From Streptomyces sp. NBC_00344 (GTDB lineage Bacteria > Actinomycetota > Actinomycetes > Streptomycetales > Streptomycetaceae), in contig NZ_CP107996.1 of assembly GCF_036088315.1 (NCBI RefSeq), forward strand, positions 5,353,501-5,417,500: a DNA stretch of 64,000 nucleotides, given 5' to 3'. Shown piece after piece: positions 26,225 to 35,504 of the stretch. A program made the translations under genes and the position numbers. The notes beneath the pieces are model-generated. The model worked only from the letters and a program-made list of their open reading frames with translations. It had not been told where the DNA came from and did not search any database. Numbering within the stretch: position 1 is the first letter of the stretch; the number at the start of each line of letters is the position of its first letter.

Positions 26225-28771
26225 CTAACTCCTGCCCTGCTCGCGCTGCTGGCGGGCCTTGGTATGCCGCGTCGGCTCCGCCACCGAGGGATCCTCGGGC
26301 CAGGGGTGCCGTGGATAACGGCCGCGCAGTTCCGCTCGCACCGACCGGTAGCCCTCCCGCCAGAAGGACGCCAGGTCGGCTGTGACAGCGGCCGGCCGGC
26401 CGGCCGGGGACAGCAGATGCACCAGCACCGGCACGCCCGCCACGGCCGGGGTCTCGGCAAGCCCGAACACCTCCTGCAGCTTCACCGCGAGCACCGGCTG
26501 GGGGCCGTCGTAGGTCAGACGCACCTTTGACCCGCTCGGTACCTCGAACCGTTCGGGCGCCAGCTCGTCCAGCCGCGCGGCCTCGCCGGTCGCCCACGGC
26601 AGCAGCCGGTTCAGCGCCTGACCCGCCTCGATCCTGCCCAGGTCCGCCTTCCTGCGCGCCCGGGACAGCTCCGGTTCCAGCCACTCGCCGGTGCGGGCGA
26701 GCAGCGCTTCGTCCGAGACGTCCGGCCAGCCGCCACCCACCTCTCTGTGCAGAAAGCCCAGCCGCTGCCGCAGCTCACGGGCATGCGGTGACCAGCGCAG
26801 CAGCCCCAGCCCTTCGCGGCGCAGCCCTTCGGCGAGCGCTGCGCGCACGAGAGCGGGATCCGGATTCTTCAGCGGCCGAACCGTGAGTTCGACGGCTCCC
26901 AGACGTTCCACCCGCCGTGCGATGACATCGCCGTTCTCCCAGCGGACCTCCTCGCCGGCGGTCAGCAGATGGCCCGCGGCGAGCCGCGCGGTCTCCTCGT
27001 CGATGACGGCCGCCAGACGGATCCGGGCCGAGGGTGCGATGGCGGGCCGGTCGGCGACCGCCACCGCGAGCCAGTCCGCGCTGCGCAACCGGGAGCCCGC
27101 GGCCGAATCCGCCCCGGTCCCCGACGCCATCAGAAAGCTTCCTCCGCCCCGGCTCCGCGCGACCCGCTCGGGGAACGCCAGAGCGGCGATCAGCCCGGCA
27201 GCCGCGTCGTCACCCTGCACAGCCCCGCGTCCCGCAGCCCCGCGTCCCGCACCGGCGCCGGCCGGGCCCGAAGAGAGCCGGCGGGTCTCCTGGCGCCAGC
27301 GCGCCGCGTAGGCGTCACCGCCGGCTCGCGCCGCACGCCAGGCCGCCGTCAGATCGTCCCCGTAGTCGCGGGGCGGCTCCTCGCTCAGCAGCGCGACCAC
27401 TTCCGCTGCGCGCCGGGTACCCAGCTCATCCGCGCCGTCGATCAGTGCCCGCGCGAGACGCGGGTGCAGTCCGAGCCCCGCCATCCGTCCACCACGGCGG
27501 GTGGCCCGGCCTGCCGTGTCCACCGCGCCGATCGCGGCCAGCACCTCACGGGCCGCGGCCATCGCTCCGGCCGGCGGCGGATCGAGCAGGGCGAGCCCGG
27601 CGGCCGAAGGGTCGCCCCAGCAGGCTGCCTGCAGAGCGAAGGCCGCCAGGTCGGCGACCTTGATCTCGGGGGAGGGGAAGCGGGCGAGCCGGGTGTCCTC
27701 GGCCTCCGTCCAGCACCGGTAGACGGTGCCGGGAGCCTCCCGGCCCGCCCGGCCCGCGCGCTGACGGGACGCCGCCTGCGAGACCCGTACGGTGGTGAGC
27801 GCGCTCAGTCCGCGCGCGTGGTCGGTGCGGGGCTCCCGGGCCAGACCGGCGTCGACGACGACCCGCACGCCGGGGACGGTGAGCGAGGACTCGGCGACCG
27901 AGGTGGCCAGCACCACCCGCCGTCTGCCCCCGGCCCCGGCCAGGACCGCGTCCTGCACAGCGGCCGGCGCCCTGCCGTGCACCTGGAGCACCTCCGCGTC
28001 CAGAGCGCTCAGCTGACCGGCGACCCTGCTGATCTCGCCGACCCCGGGCAGAAAACACAGCACGTCCCCGGTCCGCTCCGCCAGCGCCCGCCGGACCACC
28101 GATGCCACATGGGTCAGCAGGGCGGGATCGACCCGCATCCCGTGCGGTGGGCGTACCGGCCCGGCGGGCGGCGCCCACACCGTCTCCACCGGATGCGCGG
28201 TCCCCTGCGCCTCGACCACCGGGGCATCCCCGAGCAGCCGCGACCATCCCTGGGCGTCGGTCGTCGCCGACGCCGCCACCAGCCGCAGCTCCGGTCGCAG
28301 CGCCGCACGTACATCCAGCAGGAACGCCGTGACGGTGTCCGCGTCCAGATGCCGTTCGTGGCATTCGTCGATGACGACCACATCGACGCCGGCCAGCTCC
28401 TGGTCGCGCTGCAGGCGCTGCAGCAGGACCCCGGTGGTGACGACCTCCACCACGGTCCCGGGCCCCACCACCCGCTCGCCGCGCACCGTGAAACCGACTC
28501 GTCCGCCTGTCTGCTCACCGAGCAGCCACGCCATTCGCCTGGCCGCGGCCCTGGCCGCGATCCTGCGCGGCTCGGCGACGATCACTCGGCGCGCCGGAGC
28601 GCGCCCGGCGCCGTCTGCGGCAAGGCCGGCCAGCACCAGCGGCACGAGCGTCGTCTTGCCGGTGCCCGGAGGGGCGCAGAGCACCGCGGTCCCGTGCTCG
28701 TCGAGCGCTCGCTCCAGCGCGGGCACCGCGGTGCGGACGGGAAGCGCGTCGAGCGCGCCGGTACGGATCAT
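26225..28771 (-). CDS. hrpB: ATP-dependent RNA helicase HrpB
   Basis: 848 residues, DEAH-box helicase of the HrpB family. Walker A is PPGTGKTTLVPL, motif Ia AEPRRIAARAAARRM, motif II DECHERHLDADT, motif III SATTD, and the C-terminal RecA-like domain has QRAGRAGREAPGTVYR. The family-specific C-terminal domain is complete. Cellular substrate in bacteria is unclear; RNA processing is assumed. No ribosome binding site precedes the ATG; GACACT with 6 nt spacing could be a leaderless -10 but is weak. Ends convergently with the transglycosylase. Confidence 0.93.
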   Translation of the reverse strand: MIRTGALDALPVRTAVPALERALDEHGTAVLCAPPGTGKTTLVPLVLAGLAADGAGRAPARRVIVAEPRRIAARAAARRMAWLLGEQTGGRVGFTVRGERVVGPGTVVEVVTTGVLLQRLQRDQELAGVDVVVIDECHERHLDADTVTAFLLDVRAALRPELRLVAASATTDAQGWSRLLGDAPVVEAQGTAHPVETVWAPPAGPVRPPHGMRVDPALLTHVASVVRRALAERTGDVLCFLPGVGEISRVAGQLSALDAEVLQVHGRAPAAVQDAVLAGAGGRRRVVLATSVAESSLTVPGVRVVVDAGLAREPRTDHARGLSALTTVRVSQAASRQRAGRAGREAPGTVYRCWTEAEDTRLARFPSPEIKVADLAAFALQAACWGDPSAAGLALLDPPPAGAMAAAREVLAAIGAVDTAGRATRRGGRMAGLGLHPRLARALIDGADELGTRRAAEVVALLSEEPPRDYGDDLTAAWRAARAGGDAYAARWRQETRRLSSGPAGAGAGRGAAGRGAVQGDDAAAGLIAALAFPERVARSRGGGSFLMASGTGADSAAGSRLRSADWLAVAVADRPAIAPSARIRLAAVIDEETARLAAGHLLTAGEEVRWENGDVIARRVERLGAVELTVRPLKNPDPALVRAALAEGLRREGLGLLRWSPHARELRQRLGFLHREVGGGWPDVSDEALLARTGEWLEPELSRARRKADLGRIEAGQALNRLLPWATGEAARLDELAPERFEVPSGSKVRLTYDGPQPVLAVKLQEVFGLAETPAVAGVPVLVHLLSPAGRPAAVTADLASFWREGYRSVRAELRGRYPRHPWPEDPSVAEPTRHTKARQQREQGRS

Positions 28772-28788
28772 CCGCCCAGTGTCGTACG

Positions 28789-29640
28789 TCAGCCGCGCGC
28801 GCCGTCCCGCGCGTCATCCGGTCCTTCGTCGCGCACACAGACGAAGATCGCCGAGCCGGGGATCAGCTTGCCGCGCAGCGGGGACCAGCCGCCCCATTCC
28901 GAGGTGTTCCAGCCGGGCCACTGCGGCTCGACCAGGTCCACCAGCCGGAAGCCGCCGGCCACCACGTCCCGCACCCGGTCGCCCAGGGTGCGGTGGTGCT
29001 CGACATAGACGGCGTTCCCCTGTTCGTCCTGCTCCACGTAGGGCGTCCGGTCGAAATACGACGAGGAGACCGTCAGGCCCTCGGGCCCCGGCTCGTCGGG
29101 GAAGGCCCAGCGGATCGGGTGCGTGACCGAGAAGATCCAGCGCCCGCCGGGCCGCAGAACCCGCCTGACCTCGCGGAAGACCGTCACCGGGTCGGCGACG
29201 AAGGGGACCGCGCCATAGGCGGAGCAGGCCAGGTCGAAGGAACCGTCACGGAACGGCAGGACTGACGCGTCGGCCGTCACCAGTGGGACGCCGGCGCCGC
29301 CGTTCTCCCCGATACGCAGCGCGTGCTGGAGCTGACGGTGCGAGACGTCGAGGGCCACCGGGCGCGCGCCCTGGGCGGCCAGCCAGCGCGAACACTGGGC
29401 AGCACCGGCACCGATCTCCAGGACATCGAGCCCCTTGAGCTCATCGGCGGGGCCCAGAAGCTCGGCCTCCACCTCGTCGAGGCCCTCGGGGCCCCAGACG
29501 AAGCGGTCGTCGCCCAGGAAGGAGCCGTGCTCGTTCTGGTACTCGTCGGCGTTTCTGTCCCACCAGCCCCGGTTGGCCCGGCTGCTCTCGGTGTCCCCGG
29601 CGGCACGCCGGGTCGCTTCGGGCTCGTACTCTTCGCTCAT
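28789..29640 (-). CDS. class I SAM-dependent methyltransferase
   Basis: 283 residues with a Rossmann methyltransferase core: VLEIGAGAAQCSRWLAAQG (SAM-binding motif I), VALDVSHRQL (motif II acidic residue region), and FDLACSAYGAVPFVAD. The N-terminal NRGWWDRNADEYQNEHGSFL is typical of a conserved actinobacterial family of unknown substrate. Start at 29640; upstream codons to 29718 fall in the rpsA promoter side and lack support. Lies 17 nt upstream of hrpB on the same strand and may be co-transcribed with it. Confidence 0.85.
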   Translation of the reverse strand: MSEEYEPEATRRAAGDTESSRANRGWWDRNADEYQNEHGSFLGDDRFVWGPEGLDEVEAELLGPADELKGLDVLEIGAGAAQCSRWLAAQGARPVALDVSHRQLQHALRIGENGGAGVPLVTADASVLPFRDGSFDLACSAYGAVPFVADPVTVFREVRRVLRPGGRWIFSVTHPIRWAFPDEPGPEGLTVSSSYFDRTPYVEQDEQGNAVYVEHHRTLGDRVRDVVAGGFRLVDLVEPQWPGWNTSEWGGWSPLRGKLIPGSAIFVCVRDEGPDDARDGARG

Positions 29641-29772
29641 CGTGCCTGTCTGTATCGTCGGGATTCCACAGCGGCCGTCCGTCGACCGGGGCCGACGGGG
29701 CCGATCTGGCCTCGTCAAACCGAAGTTGTGCCGGGATTGCGGCGATCCGCCCCGGGTGTGCGCCTTCGCGCA

Positions 29773-29801
29773 TTGACCGTGTCCGGCCGTCCCCGTATGC
29801 T
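29773..29801 (+). promoter_or_regulatory. strong sigma-70-type promoter of rpsA
   Basis: TTGACC (29773-29778), 17-nt spacer, TATGCT (29796-29801). One of the best housekeeping promoter matches in the window. Predicted start near 29808, leaving a leader of about 210 nt before rpsA. A 7-bp hairpin AGCCTGC...GCAGGCT (29817-29844) begins right after the start site. Confidence 0.8.
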
Positions 29802-30017
29802 ACAAGTTGCGCTGCGAGCCTGCGCTCCTCAGACCTAGCAGGCTGCGCTTGCATCTGTTGTATGTCCCCTCGGTTATCGAGGCGCCACCGACGTGTTCGG
29901 CAACGAACATCGACCGGATCGGCGCTTTCTATGCTGTCCGGCGTCTGCAGAGGCGATACGGGCTCCCGGCGTAGCAGTACCTACGACTTCAATGTCCGTA
30001 CCGGAGCCCTTTCCCAC
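29802..30017 (+). other. long rpsA leader
   Basis: About 210 nt between the predicted transcription start and the rpsA ATG, without a coding region of its own. Contains the hairpin at 29817-29844 and GGAG at 30003-30006, 11 nt before the ATG. In E. coli S1 represses its own mRNA through leader structure; whether that holds here is unknown. I do not recognise a described ribosomal-leader class. Confidence 0.5.
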
Positions 30018-31529
30018 ATGACGAGCAGCACCGAGACCACCGCCACCACGCCGCAGGTTGCGGTCAACGACATCGGCGACGCGGACGCGTTCCTCGCGGC
30101 GATCGACGAGACGATCAAGTACTTCAACGATGGCGACATCGTTGACGGCGTCATCGTCAAGGTTGACCGGGACGAGGTCCTCCTCGACATCGGTTACAAG
30201 ACCGAAGGCGTCATTCCGAGCCGCGAGCTCTCGATCAAGCACGACGTCGACCCGAACGAGGTCGTCAAGGTCGGCGACGAGATCGAGGCCCTGGTTCTCC
30301 AGAAGGAGGACAAGGAAGGCCGCCTGATCCTCTCGAAGAAGCGCGCTCAGTACGAGCGTGCCTGGGGCACCATCGAGAAGATCAAGGAAGAAGACGGAAT
30401 CGTCACCGGTACCGTCATCGAGGTCGTCAAGGGTGGTCTCATCCTCGACATCGGCCTCCGTGGCTTCCTGCCGGCGTCCCTTGTCGAGATGCGTCGTGTC
30501 CGCGACCTCCAGCCCTACGTGGGCAAGGAGCTCGAGGCGAAGATCATCGAGCTGGACAAGAACCGCAACAACGTGGTCCTGTCCCGCCGCGCCTGGCTCG
30601 AGCAGACCCAGTCCGAGGTGCGCCAGACGTTCCTCACGACCCTGCAGAAGGGTCAGGTCCGCTCCGGCGTCGTCTCCTCGATCGTCAACTTCGGTGCGTT
30701 CGTGGACCTGGGTGGCGTCGACGGTCTCGTGCACGTCTCCGAGCTCTCCTGGAAGCACATCGACCACCCCTCCGAGGTTGTCGAGGTCGGCCAGGAAGTC
30801 ACCGTCGAGGTTCTCGACGTCGACATGGACCGCGAGCGCGTCTCGCTGTCGCTCAAGGCGACGCAGGAAGACCCGTGGCAGCAGTTCGCCCGTACGCACC
30901 AGATCGGGCAGGTCGTTCCCGGTAAGGTCACCAAGCTTGTTCCGTTCGGTGCGTTCGTGCGCGTCGACGAGGGCATCGAGGGCCTGGTCCACATCTCCGA
31001 GCTGGCCGAGCGCCACGTGGAGATCCCGGAGCAGGTCGTCCAGGTCAACGACGAGATCTTCGTCAAGGTCATCGACATCGACCTCGAGCGCCGCCGCATC
31101 AGCCTCTCGCTGAAGCAGGCCAACGAGTCCTTCGGTGCCGACCCGGCCTCGGTCGAGTTCGACCCGACGCTGTACGGCATGGCCGCGTCGTACGACGACC
31201 AGGGCAACTACATCTACCCCGAGGGCTTCGACCCCGAGACCAACGACTGGCTCGAGGGCTTCGAGACTCAGCGCGAGGCCTGGGAAGGTCAGTACGCCGA
31301 GGCGCAGACGCGCTTCGAGCAGCACCAGGCCCAGGTCATCAAGTCCCGCGAGGCCGACGAGGCCGCCGCTGCCGAGGGTGCTGCCGCCCCGGCCGCCGGT
31401 CCCGGTGCGGGTGCGGGTGCCTCCAGTGGCGGTTCCTACTCCTCGGAGTCGGACGACAACTCCGGCGCCCTGGCGTCGGACGAGGCCCTGGCCGCGCTGC
31501 GCGAGAAGCTGGCCGGTGGCCAGAGCTGA
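30018..31529 (+). CDS. rpsA: 30S ribosomal protein S1
   Basis: 503 residues with four S1/OB-fold repeats: the first from GDIVDGVIVKVDRDEVLLDI, the second from DGIVTGTVIEVVKGGLILDI, the third from GQVRSGVVSSIVNFGAFVDL and the fourth from GQVVPGKVTKLVPFGAFVRV. The third and fourth carry the GAFV and GLVHISEL motifs of RNA-binding repeats. The four-domain form is normal for actinobacteria, shorter than the six-repeat E. coli protein. The C-terminal tail is Ala/Gly/Ser-rich. It helps mRNA binding by 30S subunits; a chromosome with many leaderless starts is notable in this context. Codon use is visibly more uniform than in neighbours, as for highly expressed genes. Confidence 0.98.
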   Translation: MTSSTETTATTPQVAVNDIGDADAFLAAIDETIKYFNDGDIVDGVIVKVDRDEVLLDIGYKTEGVIPSRELSIKHDVDPNEVVKVGDEIEALVLQKEDKEGRLILSKKRAQYERAWGTIEKIKEEDGIVTGTVIEVVKGGLILDIGLRGFLPASLVEMRRVRDLQPYVGKELEAKIIELDKNRNNVVLSRRAWLEQTQSEVRQTFLTTLQKGQVRSGVVSSIVNFGAFVDLGGVDGLVHVSELSWKHIDHPSEVVEVGQEVTVEVLDVDMDRERVSLSLKATQEDPWQQFARTHQIGQVVPGKVTKLVPFGAFVRVDEGIEGLVHISELAERHVEIPEQVVQVNDEIFVKVIDIDLERRRISLSLKQANESFGADPASVEFDPTLYGMAASYDDQGNYIYPEGFDPETNDWLEGFETQREAWEGQYAEAQTRFEQHQAQVIKSREADEAAAAEGAAAPAAGPGAGAGASSGGSYSSESDDNSGALASDEALAALREKLAGGQS

Positions 31530-31562
31530 CGCTCGGGTCCCAGCTGGTGAATAGCTGAAGAA

Positions 31563-31596
31563 GTGAGGCCCGTCCCCTACGGGGGGCGGGCCTCAC
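31563..31596 (+). terminator. rpsA terminator
   Basis: 15-bp stem with one G-T pair (GTGAGGCCCG... with its complement ...CGGGCCTCAC) and a TACG tetraloop region, 34 nt after the rpsA stop. Very stable; no U-tract. Confidence 0.85.
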
Positions 31597-31896
31597 TCAT
31601 GCCCGGGTGCCGCCTCAGGATGTGGTGCCGATACGCGGACGCCCTTTGTCCGTCCCCCGGGCGCCGGCGTGGACGTCCGTTTCCGTTGCCCGGCGCGGAC
31701 GTCCTCGTTCCGTGCCCGTCCCGCGGTGCCGGCGCCCCGGCCCGTGGCCGTCCTGGCCGGTGTCGCGGATCTGCGTCTTCCCGGCACACCGCGCTGCTTC
31801 ACGCCCCCTGCCCGTCCGGCCGCGCGTACGAGTTGACCGGGAGGGGCGTGGGCGGGAATGCCCGTGCCCCGCGGTGCGTTCTTCCCCTTGAACACG
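31597..31896. other. 300-nt gap between rpsA terminator and PAC2 gene
   Basis: No supported gene. Short open frames here have no ribosome binding site and no recognisable product. TTGACC at 31833-31838 is a possible -35 for the next gene but lacks a matching -10 at 17 nt. Confidence 0.4.
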
Positions 31897-31912
31897 AGGA
31901 GGAGCGGTAATC

Positions 31913-32851
31913 GTGCTTGATCCGCAGGACTTGTACGCATGGGAGCCGAAAGGCCTGGCCGTCGTCGATGTGGCGCTGGCCCAGGAGTCGGCGGGACTTG
32001 TCATGCTCTACCACTTCGACGGGTACATCGACGCGGGCGAGACCGGTGACCAGATCGTCGAGGGTCTGCTGGAGACCCTCCCCCATCAGGTGGTGGCCCG
32101 TTTCGACCACGACCGGCTCGTCGACTACCGGGCGCGCCGGCCCCTGCTGACCTTCAAGCGCGACCAGTGGGCGGACTACAAGACGCCCACGCTCGACGTC
32201 AGGTTGGTGCAGGACGCCACGGGAGCGCCTTTCCTGCTGCTGTCGGGACCCGAGCCGGATGTGGAATGGGAGCGGTTCTCCTCGGCGGTGGAGCAGATCG
32301 TCGAAAGGCTGGGGGTGCGCCTCTCGGTGAACTTCCACGGGATCCCGATGGGCGTCCCGCACACCCGGCCGGTCGGCATCACCCCGCACGGCAACCGCAC
32401 GGACCTGATGCCGGGACACCGCTCGCCCTTCGACGAGGCGCAGGTGCCCGGGAGCGCGGAGTCGCTGATCGAGTACCGGCTGGCGCAGAAGGGGCACGAT
32501 GTCCTCGGCGTGGCCGCGCATGTGCCGCACTACGTCGCCCGCTCCTCGTACCCGGATGCCGCGCTGACCGCGCTCGAAGCGGTGACGGCGGCGACCGGCC
32601 TGGTGCTGCCGGGGGTCGCGCACTCCCTGCGTACGGAAGCCCAGCGCACCCAGGACGAGATCGAACGGCAGATCGGCGAGGGCGACGAGGAACTCGTCTC
32701 GCTCGTACAGGGACTTGAGCACCAGTACGACGCGCTGGCCGGGTCCCAGACGCGCGGCAACCTGGTCGCCGAAGCGGTCGAACTGCCGTCGGCCGACGAG
32801 ATCGGCCGCGAATTCGAACGCTTCCTCGCCGAGCGGGAGGGCGAGCTCTAG
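31913..32851 (+). CDS. PAC2-family protein
   Basis: 312 residues of the PAC2 (proteasome assembly chaperone 2-like, COG2047-type) family common in actinobacteria. Key stretch: [20 protein letters not shown] near the N terminus, followed by [28 protein letters not shown] and [11 protein letters not shown]. Function is unknown; an association with the proteasome/Pup system is suggested only by the family name. The GTG start is set by an excellent AGGAGGAG at 31897-31904. Upstream of coaE but separated by 143 nt with an independent coaE promoter. Confidence 0.9.
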   Translation: MLDPQDLYAWEPKGLAVVDVALAQESAGLVMLYHFDGYIDAGETGDQIVEGLLETLPHQVVARFDHDRLVDYRARRPLLTFKRDQWADYKTPTLDVRLVQDATGAPFLLLSGPEPDVEWERFSSAVEQIVERLGVRLSVNFHGIPMGVPHTRPVGITPHGNRTDLMPGHRSPFDEAQVPGSAESLIEYRLAQKGHDVLGVAAHVPHYVARSSYPDAALTALEAVTAATGLVLPGVAHSLRTEAQRTQDEIERQIGEGDEELVSLVQGLEHQYDALAGSQTRGNLVAEAVELPSADEIGREFERFLAEREGEL

Positions 32852-32982
32852 GCCATGCTCGGGAATTCGTGCCGTCCGCCCGGAGCGCCGGGCAGGCGCG
32901 GCTTCCCGGACATGGCCCGGGGGAGGGCAGGGCACCCGGCGGGGACCTGCCGGACACCTGCCGGGGACCACGGGACAGCCCT

Positions 32983-32988
32983 TAGGCT
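32983..32988 (+). promoter_or_regulatory. -10 box for leaderless coaE transcript
   Basis: TAGGCT (32983-32988), then CTGTGC, then ATG at 32995. Same hexamer and same 6-nt spacing as in front of pyk. No ribosome binding site. Confidence 0.6.
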
Positions 32989-32994
32989 CTGTGC

Positions 32995-33627
32995 ATGCTG
33001 AAAGTGGGGTTGACCGGCGGAATCGGTGCCGGCAAGAGCGAAGTGTCCCGGCTGCTCGTCCGTCACGGCGCGGTCCTTGTCGACGCCGACGCAATCGCCC
33101 GGGAGGTGGTGGAGCCCGGAACCCCCGGGCTCGCCGCCGTGGTCAAGGCGTTCGGCGAGTCCGTGCTCACCGCGCGGGGAACTCTGGACCGGCCGAAACT
33201 CGGCTCGATCGTGTTCTCCGACGCGGCCCGTCTCGCGACGCTGAACGCGATCGTGCACCCGCTGGTCGGCGCCCGCTCGGCAGAGCTGGAGAGCCGGGCG
33301 GGAGCGGACGCGGTCGTCGTGCACGACGTACCGCTGCTGACCGAGAACGGTCTCGCCCCGCTCTACGACCTGGTCGTCGTGGTGGACGCGTCGCCGGAGA
33401 CCCGGCTGGACCGGCTGGTGCGGCTCCGCGGGATGCAGGAATCCGAGGCGCGCTCGCGGATGGCCGCCCAGGCCACCCGGGAGCAGCGCCGATCGATCGC
33501 CGATGTGCTGATCGACAACGACGGTTCGCTGGAAGCGCTGGAGCCGCAGGTGAGCAGGCTCTGGTCGCATCTGTCACGGCGGGCGGCCGGCACCCCGGCT
33601 GATCGAGCGGGGCTCACCGAAGAGTAG
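32995..33627 (+). CDS. coaE: dephospho-CoA kinase
   Basis: 210 residues. P-loop [17 protein letters not shown], then [17 protein letters not shown] (the substrate-binding DxD region) and the lid [17 protein letters not shown]. Phosphorylates dephospho-CoA on the ribose 3'-OH, the last step of coenzyme A synthesis. Some actinobacterial CoaE proteins carry a C-terminal UPF0157 domain; this one is the short form. Leaderless start (TAGGCT 6 nt upstream). Ends 52 nt before the TPR gene. Confidence 0.96.
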   Translation: MLKVGLTGGIGAGKSEVSRLLVRHGAVLVDADAIAREVVEPGTPGLAAVVKAFGESVLTARGTLDRPKLGSIVFSDAARLATLNAIVHPLVGARSAELESRAGADAVVVHDVPLLTENGLAPLYDLVVVVDASPETRLDRLVRLRGMQESEARSRMAAQATREQRRSIADVLIDNDGSLEALEPQVSRLWSHLSRRAAGTPADRAGLTEE

Positions 33628-33679
33628 CGACCGGGCGGGACGGCTCGGCGCGAGCATCGTGAAAGAAGGGACAGGACGG

Positions 33680-34048
33680 ATGTCGCACAGCACCCCCGAG
33701 ACCCACGTCATCGACTACCGCGCGGCGGAGCAGCTGCTGGCAGCGCGTGATCCGCGTGGTGCGGTGAAGCTTCTCGACGAGGTCGTCGCAGCCCACCCGG
33801 AGAACACCGCGGCCCGCCTGCTGCGTGCCCGTGCGTTCTTCCTGGCAGCTCAACTGCGTCCGGCCGAGCTGGAGTTCCAGCTCGTACTGGAGCGTGAACC
33901 GGACAATGCCTTCGCTCACTTCGCGCTCGCCCGCACCTTCCAGCGGGCCGGCCGTCCGGAGCAGGCCAGGCGTCACTTCCGGCTCGCCGCCGCGCTCGAT
34001 CCGAAGCCCGAGTATCTTCAGGCGGCCCGCTTCGAGCCGGGGGGCTGA
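33680..34048 (+). CDS. tetratricopeptide repeat protein
   Basis: 122 residues, small and soluble. Three TPR-like helical hairpins: AAEQLLAARDPRGAVKLLDE, then AARLLRARAFFLAAQLRPAE, then AFAHFALARTFQRAGRPEQA, with the conserved small and aromatic positions. Likely a protein-protein adaptor; partner unknown. Start ATG 33680 has AAGGG 9 nt upstream and an AGGA closer in; an in-frame GTG at 33659 would add seven residues. Conserved next to coaE in Streptomyces as far as I recall. Confidence 0.85.
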   Translation: MSHSTPETHVIDYRAAEQLLAARDPRGAVKLLDEVVAAHPENTAARLLRARAFFLAAQLRPAELEFQLVLEREPDNAFAHFALARTFQRAGRPEQARRHFRLAAALDPKPEYLQAARFEPGG

Positions 34049-34085
34049 CGGGAACGGCCGCCCGGACACGTTCGTTCTGCCGTAC

Positions 34086-34784
34086 ATGAGCGTTCGGATG
34101 CGTGAGGGATACAAGGGGACGGGTCCTGGAGAGAGGACGCCTGACGGCTGTTCGGTCGAGCTCTACAAGCGGCTGCCTGTCGGCAAAGAGCCGGATGTCA
34201 TCGCCGCGGCAGTTCCGGCCGGGGCGACCGTACTCGAACTGGGCAGCGGTGCGGGCCGGGTCACCCGGCCGCTGCTCGCGCGCGGGTTCGCGGTGACCGC
34301 TGTCGACGAGTCGCCGGAGATGCTGGCGCAGATCGAGGGCGCCCGCACGGTCTGCAGCCCGATCGAGCGGCTCGACCTGGGCGAGACCTTCGACGTGGTC
34401 ATGCTCGCCTCGTTCCTGGTGCACGCGGGCGACCCGCAGGTGCGCCAGGGCCTGCTTCGCACCTGTCGGCGGCACGTACGGGACGGCGGCTGCGTGCTGA
34501 TCCAGCGTGAGGGCCAGGACTGGCACACCGACGTGCCGAGGGAGCGGGACAACGGCGCCGGGACCGTACGGATCGTGTCCGCGACGCCCGTCGGCGACGG
34601 GGTCGACTCGATGCTCTGCGAGTACGTCTATCCCGATGCGAGGTGGTCGCAGACCTTCCTGTCGCGTCCGCTGACCCGCCAGGAGTTCGAGGGGCATCTG
34701 CACCGGGCGGGGCTCGCCGTGGACACGTATCTGACCGAGGACGGAACCTGGGTGCGGGCGCTGCCCGCCCCGCCAGGCCTGTGA
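34086..34784 (+). CDS. class I SAM-dependent methyltransferase
   Basis: 232 residues: VLELGSGAGRVTRPLLARGF (motif I), VDESPEMLAQIEG (motif II), FDVVMLASFLVHA (motif IV/post-I), GGCVLIQREGQDW. Similar to ubiquinone/menaquinone-type small-molecule methyltransferases, substrate unknown. Start is uncertain: neither ATG 34086 nor ATG 34098 has a ribosome binding site or a -10 at leaderless distance. Convergent with the small lipoprotein gene. Confidence 0.8.
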   Translation: MSVRMREGYKGTGPGERTPDGCSVELYKRLPVGKEPDVIAAAVPAGATVLELGSGAGRVTRPLLARGFAVTAVDESPEMLAQIEGARTVCSPIERLDLGETFDVVMLASFLVHAGDPQVRQGLLRTCRRHVRDGGCVLIQREGQDWHTDVPRERDNGAGTVRIVSATPVGDGVDSMLCEYVYPDARWSQTFLSRPLTRQEFEGHLHRAGLAVDTYLTEDGTWVRALPAPPGL

Positions 34785-34832
34785 GCGGCCCGCGCCGGCG
34801 GCCTGCCCACTGCCCCGGAGGCTGCGGGCCGC
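34785..34832. terminator. possible bidirectional terminator
   Basis: Arms GCGGCCCGC (34785-34793) and GCGGGCCGC (34824-34832), a perfect 9-bp pairing with a 30-nt GC-rich loop that can fold further. Lies between the convergent methyltransferase and lipoprotein genes. Confidence 0.4.
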
Positions 34833-34842
34833 CGCCCGGTGT

Positions 34843-35178
34843 TCAGTGCACCAGGGAGTAGCTCCGCCAGGTCCGCAACGGTGGCGTCACCCTGGCGTTC
34901 AGGGTGGTGGCGTTGTACGACGACGGAGTGCCCGTGCAGCCGCGGCCCGGGTACAGCACCATGTCGATCATGGTGTGGTTGGCGACGGCCTTGGCACCGC
35001 CGCGCAACAGCGGGTGGCAGCGGGTGACCCCCGGGTTGGAGACGGTGACGACCCTGTCGGTGGGGGTGACGTACGAGATGGTGCCGACGGCGCTGCGGCC
35101 GAGGCCGGAACATCCGGCGACGGCGAAGGGCAGGATCAGAGCCCCGGCGATGACGCCGAGACGCCGGTGATCGGACAT
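34843..35178 (-). CDS. small lipoprotein of unknown function
   Basis: 111 residues. A short lipoprotein signal ends in the lipobox VAGC (LILPFAVAGCSGLG), so the mature protein of about 88 residues is anchored outside the membrane. Two further Cys (CHPLL and GCTGTPS) could form a disulfide. The body contains TISYVTPTDRVVTVSNPGV and a conserved TMIDMVLYPG. I do not recognise a domain. Divergent from the carboxylesterase gene by 326 nt. Confidence 0.75.
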   Translation of the reverse strand: MSDHRRLGVIAGALILPFAVAGCSGLGRSAVGTISYVTPTDRVVTVSNPGVTRCHPLLRGGAKAVANHTMIDMVLYPGRGCTGTPSSYNATTLNARVTPPLRTWRSYSLVH

Positions 35179-35504
35179 GGGCGGTCCCGTCTCTGCGGAG
35201 AGTCACTGGTGGGAGCAACCCTGCCGGGTGCCGGACCGCACGGCATCCGGGGGGCCGCCGCCCGGGGGACGGCGGCGCCCAGGGCCCGTTTCGTCCGACG
35301 GTTCCCGGCGAGGGCCTGGCGGTGGCCGGAGCCGGGAAGCGACGGGCGGACGCCCGCCGGACTCCGGGGCAGGGCCTCACCGCGGATCCATGCGGCCGGG
35401 CTGTTTACGGGGAGGTGCCCGGCAAGGTACCAGGGGGTGTGACCGATGCGGTGCGCGCGAACGACGTGATGGGGCCCGAATTGAACAGAGGGAGTCTGAA
35501 CCAG
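35179..35504. other. 326-nt divergent intergenic region
   Basis: Separates the lipoprotein and carboxylesterase genes. GC-rich imperfect repeats (CGGCGG/CCGCCG) but no clear promoter, operator or small gene. AGAGGGAG at 35487-35494 is the ribosome binding site of the esterase. Confidence 0.4.
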
